DNA of 64,000 nt from Conchocele bisecta (lineage: Eukaryota > Mollusca > Bivalvia > Lucinida > Thyasiridae). The position numbers were made by a program, and so were the translations under genes. Below, one piece after another: positions 22,112 to 34,865 of this stretch. The notes beneath the pieces are model-generated. The model was not told the origin of the DNA. It ran no database searches and saw only the letters and a list, made by a program, of their open reading frames with translations. The stretch's first letter is position 1; each line of letters begins with the position of its first letter. The stretch spans positions 124,052,569 to 124,116,568 of the forward strand of contig CM055266.1 of the NCBI GenBank assembly GCA_029237695.1, written 5' to 3'.

Positions 22112-23306
22112 AAAAAATGGCATAAGAGACACAAATAAGAATACAAGAGAGAAACTATTGTCAATAATTTATAAATATGAACTACATGATATCTGGAGAA
22201 TTCTTAATCCTAATACAAGGAAATTCACATGGCCTTCAAATACTAAACCACCAATATTCTGTCGTTTAGACTATTTTCTAATATCTGAAAATGTAATTAA
22301 CAGAGTGACAAAAAGTAAAATTACTACAGGGTTTAAGTCTGACCAGTCTTTAGTATATTTTTGTTTACAGACTCAATCTAATAAAAGGGGTCCGGGATAT
22401 TTTAAGTTAAATACCGGTAATAGTCTACTTTTAAAAACAGAATACCAACAACTAATTAGACGAAGTATTTCTACCATTGCCGAAATCAACCAACATGCTA
22501 ATCCAAATACACTTTGGGAGATAATTAAAGGCACAATAAGAAATGAAACGATAAAATTTGCGTCTACTGAAAAGAAAAAAGATTTAAAAATGGAAAATAA
22601 ATTAATAGAGGAAATAGATAAATTAGAAGCAGACTACTCAAAAAAAATATCGGAAGATATTTTAATAGAATTAAACACCAAAAAAATATGTTACAGTATT
22701 TATATGAACATAAAGTTAGAGGAATTATGTTAAGATCAAAAGCCGAATGGATTGAAGGTGGGGAAAAAAATACAAAATACTTTGCAAATTTAGAACGGAA
22801 ACGGTCTGAAAATAAAACAATAACTAGATTAACGGTAAATGGTCAAAATATTACGAGCAATGGTGAAATATTAAATGAAGAAAAAGAATACATTGTATTA
22901 TAAAAAATTATATACAAAAAAAGAAGCTGAAAATACAAATCACAATTTTTTTTCAAATGATAATGGAGTAAACAGATTATCCGAAGAAAATAAAGAATTA
23001 TGCGAAGGCAGCCTTTCAGAATACGAATGCAGTAACTCTTTAAAGGAAATGAAAAACAATAAGAGCCCAGGCTCAGATGGTCTGACTGTGGAATTTTATA
23101 AAATATTTTGGAATGACATAAAAAGATATTATATGGATTCTTTTAAATTTTCATTAGCAAATGGATCACTAAGTGAATTGCAAAAACAGGGTGTAATAAC
23201 ATTAATACCAAAAAAGGATAGCGATTTATCTATACTTACGAATTGGAGACCTATATCGTTACTTAATGTGGATTACAAAATTGCATCAAAGGCCATAGCA
23301 GAATTA
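22112..23306 (+). pseudogene. LINE piece 2: endonuclease end and RT fingers
   Basis: Begins with LHDIWRILNPNTRKFTWPS and CRLDYFLIS (end of the endonuclease). A linker of ~250 residues follows, with KAEWIEGGEKNTKYF (the usual linker motif). The reverse transcriptase then starts with NNKSPGSDGLTVEFYKIFW, LIPKKDSD and WRPISLLNVDYKIASKAIA. Frameshifts occur near 22685 and 22885, both in A-runs. The piece ends within the RT and continues at 27461 after element II. Confidence 0.88.
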
Positions 23307-26300
23307 ACTAGAAATGTGGCCTGTCGGCACACGAATGCCCCCGCTGGCAGCCAAAGAAAACAAGGCATATTTGAATGTGGATTTGTCATAGGGTGGCAGA
23401 GGACCATTGGAGCAATGCGTGTGTGAAATGTGAAGCAGATCCGAGCAAGGAAATTATAAGCCATTTACCCGAGCGTTAAGGTTTCGGGACGTACGTACGT
23501 ACGTACGTTACGTAACACTATATGCCCCCCTCACCATTGGAGCAATGTGTGTGTGTGTGAAGCAGATCCGAGCAAGGGAAACAGAAACTTATAAGCCATT
23601 TACCCGAGCGTTAAGGTTTCGAACGCACCAAGTCTGTGACATTGACCCTGGGCTTAGCAGGGGCGTGACGAATGTGGATTTGTCACAGGGTGGGTAGAGG
23701 ACCATTGGAGCAATGCGTGTGTGCAATGTGAAGCAGATCGAGCAAGGAAACAGAAATTATAAGCCATTTACCCAGCGTTAAGGTTTCGAACGCACCAAGT
23801 CTGTGACCTTGACCCTGGGCTTAGCGGGGGCGGGAGGAATGTGGATTTGTCACAGGGCGGTAGAGGACCATTGGAGCAATGCGTGTGTGCAATGTGAAGC
23901 AGATCCGGAGCAAGGAAACAGAAATTATAAGCCATATTTACCCAGCATAAAGGTTTCAATGTACCATGTCTGTGACCTTGACCCTGGGCTTACGCGGCCG
24001 GGACGAATGTGGATTTGTCACAGGGCGGTTTAGAGGACGATTGGAGCAATGCGTGTGTGCAATGTGAAGCAGATCCGAGCAAGAAACAGAAATTATAAGC
24101 CATTTACCCGAGCGTTAAGGTTTCGAACGCACCAAGTCTGTGACCTTGACCCTGGGCTTAGCGAGGGCGGGACGAATGTGGATTTGTCACAGGGCGGTAG
24201 TAGGACCATTGGAGCAATGCACGTGTGCAATGTGAAGCAGATCCGAGCAAGGAAACAGAAAGTAATAAGCCATTTACCCAGCGTTAAGGTATGAACGCAC
24301 CAAGTCTGTGACCTTGACCCTGGGCTTAGCGGGGGCAGGACGAATGGTGGATTTGTCACAGGGCGGTAGAGGACCATTGAGCAATGCGTGTGTGCAATGT
24401 GATAAGCAGATCCGAGCAGGAAACAGAAATTATAAAGCCATTTTTTACCCAGCGTTAAGGTTTCAAACGCAACCAAGTCTGTTTGAACCTTTGAAACCCT
24501 GGGGCCATTAAGGCGGGGCGGGACTTAATGTGGATTTGTTCAACAGGGCGGAAAGAAGGACCAAGTTTCTTTTGTGTCCTTGACCCTGGGCTTAGGGGCG
24601 GGGGCGACGGGAATTGTGGATTTACCAAGTCTGTGACTTGGACCCTGGGCCTTTTTTGGCGGGGGGGGGGGGGGGAAAACGAATTGTGGGATTTGTCACA
24701 GGGGCGTAGAGGGCATTGGAGAGCAATGCGTGTGTGCAATGTGAAGCAGATCCGAGCAAGGAAATAGAAAGTATAAGCCATTTACCCAGCGTTAAGGTTT
24801 CGAACACACCAAGTCTGTGACCTTGACCCTGGGCTTAGTGGAGGCGGGACAAATGTGGATTTGTCACAGGGCAGTAGAGGACCATTGGAGCAATGCGTGT
24901 GTGCAATGTGAAGCAGATCCGAGCAAGGAAACAGAAATTATAAGCCATTTACCCAGCGTTAAGGTTTCGAACGCACCAAGTCTGTGACCTTGACACTGGG
25001 CTTAGCGGGGGCGGGACGAATGTGGATTTGTCACAGGGCGGTAGAGGACCATTGGAGCAATGCGTGTGTGAAATGTGAAGCAGATCCGAGCAAGGAAACA
25101 GAAATTATAAGCCATTTTTTACCCAGCGTTAAGGTTTCAAACGCACCAAGTCTGTGACCTTGACCCTGGGCTTAGCGGGGGCGGGACGAATGTGGATTTG
25201 TCACAGGGCGGTAGAGGACCATTGGAGCAATGCGTGTGTGAAATGTGAAGCAGATCCGAGCAAGGAAACACAAATTATAAGCCATTTACCCAGCGTTAAG
25301 GTTTTGAACGCACCAAGTCTGTGACCTTGACCCTGGGCTTAGTGGGGGCGGGACGAATGTGGATTTGTCACAGGGCGGTAGAGGACCATTGGAGCAATGC
25401 GTGTGTGCAATGTGAAGCAGATCCGAGCAAGGAAACAGATAGCCATTTACCCACGTAAGGCAACCCACCAGCGTAGTCCCTGCACAAGTCTGTGACCTTG
25501 ACTGCTAAGCACGAAGCCATTTGTGGATGTCCTTGACCCTGGGCTTAGCGGGGGCGGGACGAATGTGGATTTGTCACAGGGCGGTAGGGGACATTGGAGC
25601 AATGCGTAGTGTGCAATGTGAAGCAGATCCGAAAGAAGGAAACAGATAAGTATAGAAGCGTTATTTCTTTACCCAAGCGTTAAGTGGTTGAACGCACCAA
25701 GTCTGTGACCTGACCCTGCTTAGCGCAGGACGAATGTTTGGAATTTTTGTTCACAGCGTAGAGGGACCATTGGAGCATGCGGTGAGTTGGAGCTAATGTG
25801 AAGCAAATGATCCGAGCAAGGAAACAGAAATTATAAGCCATTTTTTACCCGCGTTAAGGTTTCAAACGCACCAAGTCTGTGACCTTGACCCTGGGCTTAG
25901 CGGGGGCGGGACGAATGTGGATTTGTCACAGGGCGGTAGAGGACCATTGGAGCAATGCGTGTGTGCAATGTGAAGCAGATCCGAGCAAGGAAATAGAAAG
26001 TATAAGCCATTTACCCAGCGTAAGGTTCGAACACACCAAGTCTGTGACCTTGACCTGGGCTTAGTGGCGGGACAAATGTGGATTTGTCAGGGCAGTAGAG
26101 GACCATTGGAGCAATGCGTGTGTGCAATGTGAAGCAGATTCCGAGCAAGGAAACAGAAATTATAAGCCATTTACCCAGCGTTAAGGTTCTTCGAACGCAC
26201 CAGTCTGTGACCTTGATGGGCTTAGCGGGGGCGGGACGAATGTGGATTTGTCACAGGGCGGTAGAGGACCATTGGAGCAATGCGTGTGTGAAATGTGAAG

Positions 26301-27460
26301 CAGATCCGAGCAAGGACAGAAATTATAAGCCATTTTTTACCCAGCGTTAAGGTTTCAAACGCACCAAGCTCTGACCTTGACCTGGGCTTAGCGGGGGCGA
26401 CGAATGTGGATTTGTCACAGGGCGGTAGAGGACCATTGGAGCAATGGTGTGTGAAATGTGAAGCAGATCCGAGCAAGGAAACAAAATTATTATAAGCCAT
26501 TTACCAGCGTTAAGGTGAACGCACCAAGTCTGTGACCTTGACCCTGGGCTTAGTGCGGGACGAATGTGGATTTGTCTTTCAGGGCGGTAGAGGACCATTG
26601 GAGCAATGCGTGTGTGCAATGTGAAGCAGATCCGAGCAAGGAAACAGAAATTATAGCCATACCCAGCGTTAGGTTTCGAACCCACAAAGTCGTGACCTTG
26701 ACCCTGGGCTTAGCGGGGGCGGGACGATGTGGATTTGTCACAGGGCGGTAGGGGACCATTGGAGCAATGCGTGTGTGCAATGTGAAGCGAATCCGAAAGA
26801 GGAAACAGAAAGATTTAAGCAAATTTACCCAGCGTTAAGGTTCGAACGCCACAAGTCTGTGACCTTGACTGGGCTTACCCAGCTGGGGGCGACGGAATGT
26901 GTATTGTCACCAGAAGCGTAGAGACCATGGATTTGCATGTCGCCTTGTCGTGCCAATTATGGAAGGGCAAAGATCCAGCAGGAAACAATGAAATTATAAG
27001 CAATTTAACCCAAGGCGATAAGGTTTCGAACGCACCAAGTCTGTGACCTTGACCTTGGGGCTTGGAGCGGGGGCGACCGAATGTGTGTAAATGTCCACAA
27101 GGGCGTAAGAGCATTGGAGCATTGGGCGTGTGATTTGATAGGAGCTGAAATCCGAGCAAGACATAAACAGAAATTATAAGCCATTTACCCAGCGTTAAGG
27201 TTTTGAACGCACCAAGTCTGTGACCTTGACCCTGGGCTTAGTGGGGGCGGGACGAATGTGGATTTGTCACAGGGCGGTAGAGGACCATTGGAGCAATGCG
27301 TGTGTGCAATGTGAAGCAGATCCGAGCAAGGAAACAGAAATTATAAGCCATTTACCCAGCGTTAAGGTTTCGGGACGTACGTACGTACGTACGTACGTAC
27401 GTACGTACGTGGACGCCGGTAACACTATATGCCCCCCTCACCATTCGGTGGCGGGGGCAT
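23307..27460 (+). mobile_element. pearl-like element II inserted in the LINE RT
   Basis: Same 5' end as element I (ACTAGAAATGTGGCCTGTCG) and same 3' hairpin (27429-27460). The array holds ~22 units of ~167 bp. An internal (GTAC)n plus ATGCCCCCCTCACCATT block at ~23490-23540 looks like a second, partial 3' end, so two elements may be fused. A (ACGT)n run is at 27376-27411. Several patches (24480-24780, 25440-25830, 26880-27160) are dense in small indels. Confidence 0.85.
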
Positions 27461-28893
27461 AAAAAGGTTTTACCAAATATAATAGATGATTCACAAACCG
27501 GATTTCTTAAGGGAAGGTACATCGGAGAAAATATTAGAACTTCGCAGATTTTGCAAAGGCATTTGATACTGTTGAACATTCTTACCTCTTAAAAGTTATG
27601 AAACATTTAAATTTTGGCAACGACATTCTAAATTGGATTAAGCTTTTTTACTCTGATGCAAAAAGATGTGTTACAAACAATGGTTACTTATCGGATTTCT
27701 TTTCAATAAATAGAGGCGTACGTCAAGGCTGTCCTTTATCACCTTACCTTTTTATTATCGCCATTGAAATACTATCCAAAGCAATTATAAATGAAAAAGA
27801 TATAATAGGGGTAACAATTTATGATATAGAAATTAAAAACACAATGTTTGCCGATGATGCAACTTTTGTGACAGATGGTACAAGAAAATCATTTGAAAAG
27901 TTAATATACATAATAGATGAATTTAGTAAAATATCTGGTCTCAACATTAACACAAAAAATCCACTGTAATGTGCGTTGGTGCCTTAAAACATGTAGATCT
28001 GATTTTCTGTCCGGATAAGAAATTCATTTGGACTTCTCTTAGTGCAAAAACGTTAGGAATTACGTTCTTAAATAATAATACAGATATCCACGAATATAAC
28101 ATCCTTCCTAACATAGTAGAGTTTGAACAGTGTCTTGATAAGTGGAAACATAGAAACTTAAGTTTACTTGGAAAAATTACAGTTATTAAAACGTTTGCTG
28201 CTCCAAAATTAATATATCCATTAACAGTTTTACACGACCCTCCAGACAACATGATCAAAAGAATTAAACAAAATTATTCGATTTTTTATGGGACAGTAAG
28301 CCTGATAAAATTAAAAGAAACATAATCATCCAATCCTACGAAAAAAGGGGATTAAAATTTTTAGATATAGATAGTTTTATAAACATCAATAAGAGCATTT
28401 CAATGGGTGAAAAACGAATATGTGACACATCAAACAGAGGCAAATGGAAACAACTTTACGAAAAAAAATTGAAAGATATGGTGGATTTTTGCTCTTTGAA
28501 TGTAACATAAAAGCAGAAGATGTAAAACATATAGCGGAAGAAAATGTTTTTAAATAATGTTTTAAAATCCTGGTCACGTATTAACTATTCCTCCAGAAAT
28601 GACACAGTATCAAAAGAAATACTTTGGAATAATTCAAATTTAAAGCATCAAAACAAGACAATCTTTTTCAAAGATTGGTACAATAAAGGCATTAAATATG
28701 TTGAACATCTATATGACTACAGAGTAAGGAATTTTCTACGATTTACTGATTTTACAGCAATATTCAATATACGTCAGGACGATTTTATAAAATATCAAAG
28801 TATTGTGAACAGCATAAAAACAGAAAGCATCAACACAACTCCACAATCTATGTCGCTTATATCGAGAGTACAAGATAGCAAATATGTGAACAA
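27461..28893 (+). pseudogene. LINE piece 3: RT palm and thumb
   Basis: Starts VLPNIIDDSQTGFLKGRYIG, then an apparent small deletion near 27540. FAKAFDTVEHSYL, GVRQGCPLSPYLFIIAIEIL and the catalytic MFADDATF (YxDD-type box as FADD) follow. The thumb and C-terminal region contain KWKHRNLSLLGKITVIKTF and, in a shifted frame, KRGLKFLDIDSFI. Frame breaks are near 27966, 28323 and 28508. It ends at SRVQDSKYVNK, where composite copy B begins. Confidence 0.9.
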
Positions 28894-31800
28894 ACTAGAA
28901 ATGGACGCTTGTCGACAAGCGCATGTGTATCCCCCTCCCCAGATACACAAGTAGTTTGAAAAAAGGGTGTTCGAGTTATGCTCCGGAGACAAAATCAGTG
29001 ACGGAAAAACAAAGGGAGATAACTAAAGAATTAGTGATGCAATAGTTGTCATTCTTGCGGGACACACCTTTAGGGTCGTGGTCTATGCATGTGTGAAGTT
29101 TCATGAAAATATTCCAAAGGGTGTTCGAGTTATGCTCCAGACACGAAATCAGTGCACGAAACAACAAAGGGAGATAACTAAGAAATTAACGACGCAAGAG
29201 TTGTCATTCTTACGTGCGACACACCTTTGGGTCGTCTTCTATGCATGTGTGAAGTTTAATAAACTAGAAAAATGTGTTCATAGAACACGGATGTCCCACA
29301 TATCGCTTTGATAATAAATGAGGCCAAATTGCAAGTCAAAATTTTACTTTTACCTGAGCGTTAAAGTTTTTGAAGCACCAAGTATGTGACCTTGACCCTG
29401 GGCTTGGCGGGGGCAGGACAAACGTGGATTTGGCACAGGGCGGTAGAGGACCATTAGAGCAATGCATATATGAAATATGAAGCTGATCCGTGAAAGAAAA
29501 CAGAAATTATAAGATTATTTACCTGAGCGTTAAAGTTTTTGAAGCACTAAGTATGATGTTAAACCCTGAATGGTTTACAGGACTTGGCTATTATGATGTT
29601 TAACTTAAAGAATGACCTTGCCCTTGGGGGCGGGACGAACGTGGATTTGGCCACAAATTTTTCACCAGCGGTAGAGGACCATTAGAGCAATGCGTATATG
29701 AAATATGAAGATGATCCATGAAAGAAAACAGAAATTATAAGATATTTACCCGAGCGTTAAAGTTTTTGAAGCACTAAGTATGTGACCTTGACCCTGGGCT
29801 TGGCGGGGGGCAGGACGAACGTGGATTTGGCACAGGGCGGTAGACGACCATTAGAGCAACGCGTATATGAAATATGAAGTTGATCCGTGAATGGAAATAA
29901 AAATTATAAGATATTTACCTGAGCGTTAAAGTTTTTGAAGCACTAAGTATGTGACCTTGACCCTGGGCTTGGCGGGGGCAGGACGAACGTGGATTTGGCA
30001 CAGGGCGGTAGACGACTATTAGAGCAACGCGTATATGAAATATGAAGTTGCTTGGCGGGGGCAGGACGAACGTGGATTTGGCACAGGGCGGTAGACGACT
30101 ATTAGAGCAACGCGTATATGAAATATGAAGTTGATCCGTGAATGGAAATAAAAATTATAAGATATTTACCTGAGCGTTAAAGTTTTTGAAGCACCAAGTA
30201 TGTGACCTTGACCCTGGGATTGGTGGGGCAGGACGAACGTGAATTTGGCACAGGGCGGTAGAGGACCATTAGAGCAATGCGTATATGAAATATGAAGATG
30301 ATCCATGATCCATGAAAGAAAACAGAAGTATAAGATATTTACCCAAGCGTTAAATGTTTTTGAAGCACTAAGTATGTGACCTTGACCCTGGGCTTGACGG
30401 GGGGCAGAACGAACGTGGATTTGGCACAGGGCGGTAGAGGACCATTAGAGAGCAATGCGTATATGCGTGTTCGAGTTATGCTCTGGATACAAAATCAGAG
30501 CACGAAACAACAAAGGGAGATAAGTAAACAAGAATTCCGCGGAATCAGATGCCTCGCCTTGTCCCGCCATTGACCTCGACCGGCCTGGGCCCGAAAGCAA
30601 TTTTCACTGGGCGCCCGAACATATTATACAATTATTGACTAGTGAACCATAGAATATCAGATTATATTCTATGGCTCACTAGTCAATAATTGTTTTATTA
30701 TATGATAATAGTCTGTATATAGCACTTACGACCTTTTGCTACTAGACAAAAATTGAAAAAGAATTTGAAAAAAAAAATGAAAAAAAAAATGGAAAAAAAG
30801 TTTAAAAATTAAAAATAATAATAATGCTTGCTACTGGAGCCCAGAATTTTTTTTAATAGTCCTATATTTATCTACATATATCTGCACAGGTCCACATAAT
30901 GCCACAATATTTTCAACACAGTTTACGGAAATGTAATATAATCATTTACCTGTATAAATTACCTGTAAGTGGTCAGTGGTCAGTTGCACATGCTAGCACA
31001 TGCACAGGTGAATAGTCTGTATATAGCACTTACAACCTTATGCTACTGGACAAAAATTGAAAAATAATTTGAAGAAAAAAAATGAAAAAAAAAAAAATGG
31101 AAAAAAAAAGTTTAAAAATAATAATGCTTGCTACTGGAGCCCAGATTTTTTTTCCAGTCAAATTGAAAAATAATTTGAAAAAAAAAATGAAAAAAAATAA
31201 TGAAAAAAAAACAACAAAAATGACAAACAAAAGTTTAAAAATAATAATGCTTGCTATTGGAGACCAGATTTTTTTTTAATAGTCCTATATTTATCTACAT
31301 ATATCTGCAGAGGTCCACATAATGCCACAATATTTTCAACACAGTACCCAATGTAGTGATTTACCTGTATAAATTACCTGGTCAGCAGTGGTCAAGCACT
31401 GGACATCTGCACATGCTAGCCCATGCTTAGCACATGGTTCTCCCAGTTTCTATTGTTCTCTCTACAGGTAAGGTGTACAGAGCACACGAGAAAGGGAAAA
31501 AGGTATACAGAGCAAAGCGAGAAAACAGGTCTTCATGCATTATTGTCCAGTTTGTAGAGTGCGCAAAACAAAAAAGGGAGATAACTGAAAAATTAGCTAC
31601 GCAAGAGTTGTCATTCTTGTGCGCGACACACCTCCGGGTCGTGGTCTATGCATGTGTGAAGTTTCATGAAAATATTCCAAAGGGTGGTCGAGTTATGCTC
31701 CGGACAGGAAATCAGTGAGCGAAAACAAAAAAGGGAGATAACTAAAAAATTAGCTATGCAAGAGTTGTCATTCTTGTGCACGACACACCTTCGGTTCGTG

Positions 31801-32249
31801 GTCTAATTGAATGTGTTAAGTTTCATAAAAATATTCCAAAGGGTGGTCAAGTTATGGTCAATCAGTGCGCGAAACAAAAAAGGGAGATAACTAAAAAATT
31901 AGCTATGCAAGAGTTGTCATTCTTATGCGCGACACACCTTCGGGTCGTGGTCTATGCATGTGTGAAGTTTCATGAAAATATTCCAAAGGGTGGTGGAGTT
32001 ATGCTCCGGACACGAAATCAGTGCGAGAAACAAAAAAGGGAGATAACTAAAAAATTAGCTATGTAAGAGTTGTCATTCTTGTGCGCGACACACCTTCGGG
32101 TCGTGGTCTATGCATATGTGAAGTTTCATGAAAATATTCCAGAGGGTGTTCGAGTTATGCTCCGGACAAGAAGTGTCTGCGGCGGACGCGGACGCGGACG
32201 CGGCGCGCTGTCAAATCCATAGTATCCCCCGACGGAGTCCGGGGGATAC
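28894..32249 (+). mobile_element. Composite Helentron-like element, copy B
   Basis: Same 5' end as copies A and C (ACTAGAAATGGACGCTTGTC; GTATCCCCC at 28927-28935). It has core units of ~160 bp, a nested pearl-like element (29263 to ~30466), the 66-bp palindrome (~30630-30695), a triplicated A-rich block around 30730-31290, then four core units and the complete 3' hairpin GTATCCCCC...GGGGGATAC (32222-32249). Leaving it out rejoins the LINE frame. Confidence 0.88.
29263..30466 (+). mobile_element. pearl-like element nested in copy B, 3' end deleted
   Basis: Starts ACTAGAAAAATGTGTTCATAG and has about six ~168-bp core units (TGACCTTGACCCTGGGC). At ~30466 the core runs straight into GTGTTCGAGTTATGCTC of the host element, so the (ACGG)n tract and hairpin have been lost. 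Confidence 0.75.
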
Positions 32250-32472
32250 AATTACTATATACAAGACAAACACACAAACAAAATCTGAACAAAAATGGAC
32301 AAATGAATTTTCTGATGATAATTTATGCTGGCAACAAATTTACACATTAGCTTTCGATTGTACAATAGACTCAACATTACGCAATTTCCAGTATAGATAT
32401 TTAATGCGTATCATTGGGACAAATAAACTACTCTATCGTTGTAATATAGTAAATAGCAGTCTATGTGATTTT
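32250..32472 (+). pseudogene. LINE piece 4: ORF2 C-terminal domain
   Basis: The frame reads KWTNEFSDDNLCWQQIYTLA, FQYRYLMRIIGTNKLLYRC and NSSLCDF, the typical conserved C-terminal segment of Tx1/L1-type ORF2, just before the Cys/His knuckle. It is cut at 32472 by a truncated AACAAGAGGG-family segment. It joins piece 3 in the same frame when copy B is left out. Confidence 0.85.
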
Positions 32473-32786
32473 AACAACTTTGAAAGATCATTGTACATCG
32501 ATCATTCCTACCAAGTTTTGTCGAAATCCGGTTGGGGGTTCTTGAGAAGATTTTTGAAGAATTTGTGCTATTTTTAGACGGCGGCCATCTTGGATTACGT
32601 GATGACGTCATTTTAACATGTTTGTAATCCCCCTACCTAAGGACCATGACCATGAAGTTTGGTGACTATAGGCCCAATGGTTACCGAGGAGAAGACGTTT
32701 GAAAATGTTCATGGACGACGGACGACGGACGACGGACGGACACATTGCGGTAACAATAGCTCACATGAGCTTCGCTCAGGTGAGCT
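32473..32786 (+). mobile_element. AACAAGAGGG-family Helentron tail (5' truncated)
   Basis: Begins inside a core unit (AACAACTTTGAAAGATC), includes GGACGACGGACGACGG and ends in the AGCTCACATGAGC TTC GCTCAGGTGAGCT hairpin (32758-32786). It directly follows the LINE C-terminus and directly precedes a different array. Confidence 0.75.
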
Positions 32787-34019
32787 AACAAGACATTTAC
32801 TCCAACGTTTAATTTATGATCTTGGGGAAAAAGGTGGGGGATGGGACATGGATTTGCTGTAGAACAATAGAGGATCATCAGATGAATGCATGTATTAAAT
32901 ATCAAAGCATTCCTTGTAAAGAAACAGAAATTACACAACATTCAACCCAACGTTAAGTTCATGAACATGCTAAATTTGTGACCTTGACCTTGGGATAAGG
33001 GTTGGTTGGTGGGTCGTGGATTTGCTACAGCATGATAGAGGGTCATTTGAGGAATGCATGTATGAAATATCAAGGCGTTCAATGAAAGGAAACAGATGTT
33101 ACAAGACATTTACCCCAACATTAAGTTTATGAATGTGCTAAGTTTGTGACCTTGACCTTGGGGTAAGGGGAGAGCGGTGGGTCATGGATTTGCTATAGCA
33201 CGATAGAGTATCATCACATGAAAGCATGTATGAAATAACAAGGCGTTCCATGAAAGGAAACGGATGTCATAAGACATTTACCCCAACGTTAAGTTTATGA
33301 ACATGCGAAGTTTGTGACTTTGACCTTGGGGTAAGGGTTGGGTGGTGGGTCGTGGACTTGCTACAGCATGATATAGGGTCATCTGAGGAATGCATGTATG
33401 AAATATCAAGGCGTTCCATGAAAGGAAACGGGTGTTATAAGACATTTGCCCCAACGTTAAGTTCATGAACATGCTAAATTTGTGACCTTGACCTTGGGGT
33501 AAGGGTTGGGTGGTGGGTCATGGATTTGCTACAGCATGATAGAGGGTCATCTGAGGAATGCATGTATGAAATATCAAGGCGTTCCATGAAAGGAAACAGA
33601 TGTTATAAGAGATTTACCCCAAAGTTAAGTTTATGAATGTGCCAAGTTTGTGACCTTGACCTTCAGGTAAGGGATGGGCAGTGGGTCATAGATTTGCTAT
33701 AGCACGATAGAGTATCATCAGATGAATGCATCTATGAAATATCAAGGCGTTCCATGAAAAGAAACATATGTTATAAGACATTTACCCCAACGTTAAGTTT
33801 ATGAATGTGCTAAGTTTGTGACCTTGGGTTAAGGGTTGGGTGGTGGGTCATGGATTTGCTACATCATGATAGAGGGTCATCTGAGGAATGCACATATGAA
33901 ATATCAAGGTGTTCCATGAACGGAAACAGAAGTTATAAGATATTTACCCCAACGTTAAGTTTGTGGATGCCGACGACGCCAGGGGTATGAAGTTCTTCTG
34001 CACTTCGTGCAGGCGAGCT
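32787..34019 (+). repeat. 168-bp core tandem array with Helentron-like 3' end
   Basis: Seven to eight units of ~168 bp (TTACCCCAACGTTAAGTT, TGACCTTGACCTTGGGG, GGATTTGCTACAGCATGATA, GAATGCATGTATGAAAT), then GGATGCCGACGACGCC and a CTGCAC...GTGCAG hairpin ending GAGCT at 34019. It stops 51 bp from the PARP stop codon, so the host gene's 3' UTR or poly-A site must lie in or near it. Confidence 0.85.
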
Positions 34020-34070
34020 AAAAATTAGTTCCACCGCTGTTGTGTATTCTAGTAAAACATATGATGTATA

Positions 34071-34491
34071 TCATGCATATTCAACAATATATTCCGGATA
34101 ATACTGATTTTTATCAAACATACAATATATAGTAGGATTTTTAACATCGTTCACTGTGCAGTCATACTGTCCCCTTTTGTAGTTGTTGGGATCGATATCT
34201 GGCGGTCGTTTTAATTGCGTCTTGCCAGCACAGATCTTCCCAACCAAGACTTTAGCCACAAACATCGTCTTGTTTCCCTCACTGTTCACATCGGCATATG
34301 CGTCTGAATATTTGGCTGTTGAAGCGAAATACGCCCCATCACCAAACAAGGCCCCAATGCGAGAGCCAGCGATGCGGAAGTCAAAATTGTCTTTGGCGAT
34401 AATGTCGATGTATTCGGGTTTTGTGCCATGGTACAGATGCATTTCTCTGCTACAACCCTGGCCATATTTTGATTCCATCTCTCGTTTCTTC
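34071..34491 (-). CDS. Ankyrin-PARP gene, terminal exon: PARP catalytic C-terminal half
   Basis: This exon (140 codons plus one leading base, then TGA at 34071-34073) encodes most of a PARP-type ADP-ribosyltransferase fold. It shows EMHLYHGTKPEYIDIIAKD (NAD-binding His in YHGT), GSRIGALFGDGAYFASTAKY (GAYFA Tyr and following Ala/Ser-Tyr), FVAKVLVGKICAG and the last strand QYYPEYIVEYA. The acceptor is tttgacttacag/G (AG at 34492-34493). The leading G completes the Leu codon left open by the upstream exon at 37381. The protein would transfer ADP-ribose from NAD+; whether mono or poly depends on the third triad residue near PEYIV, which I cannot align by eye. No AATAAA is visible in the 51 bp before the adjoining array. 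Confidence 0.92.
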
Positions 34492-34865
34492 CTGTAAGTC
34501 AAATGATATAATTTGCACATGGCACATGGTGTTGGATGTGAAAGGAGAAATGGCAGTTTGTCGCCTGCTGTTTATTTATTTTTTTCTCCATATTTCTCCT
34601 CAAATACATGGCATGGCCGTCACGAGCCGGCTTGTCTGGATCTACACTATTTGGCAATACCAATATATAGGTTTGTGTTGTTGAAAGGGTCAATATTGGG
34701 ACTTTGTTGTGGGGAAAACTTATATATTTGTGTTTCCACGGCATAAATTGTGTCTGAATATTTAGGGTTATTATGGTATATATAATTAACACTTAGACCG
34801 CTACACACAACACTTGTCGTCTGCTGTTGCTTTTATATCTTGCCTTATTTCTCAATAACAACAAG

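Larger units (their letters stand above)
18305..32472 (+). mobile_element. Tx1/L1-like LINE ORF2, split into four pieces by three insertions
   Basis: Four collinear pieces (18305-18753, 22112-23306, 27461-28893, 32250-32472; ~3.3 kb in total) encode in order an apurinic endonuclease, a reverse transcriptase and the C-terminal region of a single non-LTR retrotransposon ORF2. The three gaps are Helentron-like elements. The LINE is AT-rich (many AAA and ATA codons), unlike the GC-richer cores. No ORF1 or poly-A tail is seen. Stops and frameshifts show it is inactive. Confidence 0.88.

Noticed and set aside
23768..27579. Many ORFs with CDKSTFVPPPLSPGSRSQTWC wording
   Set aside because: Antisense frames of the 167-bp core array.
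34183..34746. Plus-strand ORFs of 77-104 codons
   Set aside because: Antisense shadows of the PARP terminal exon and nearby intron.
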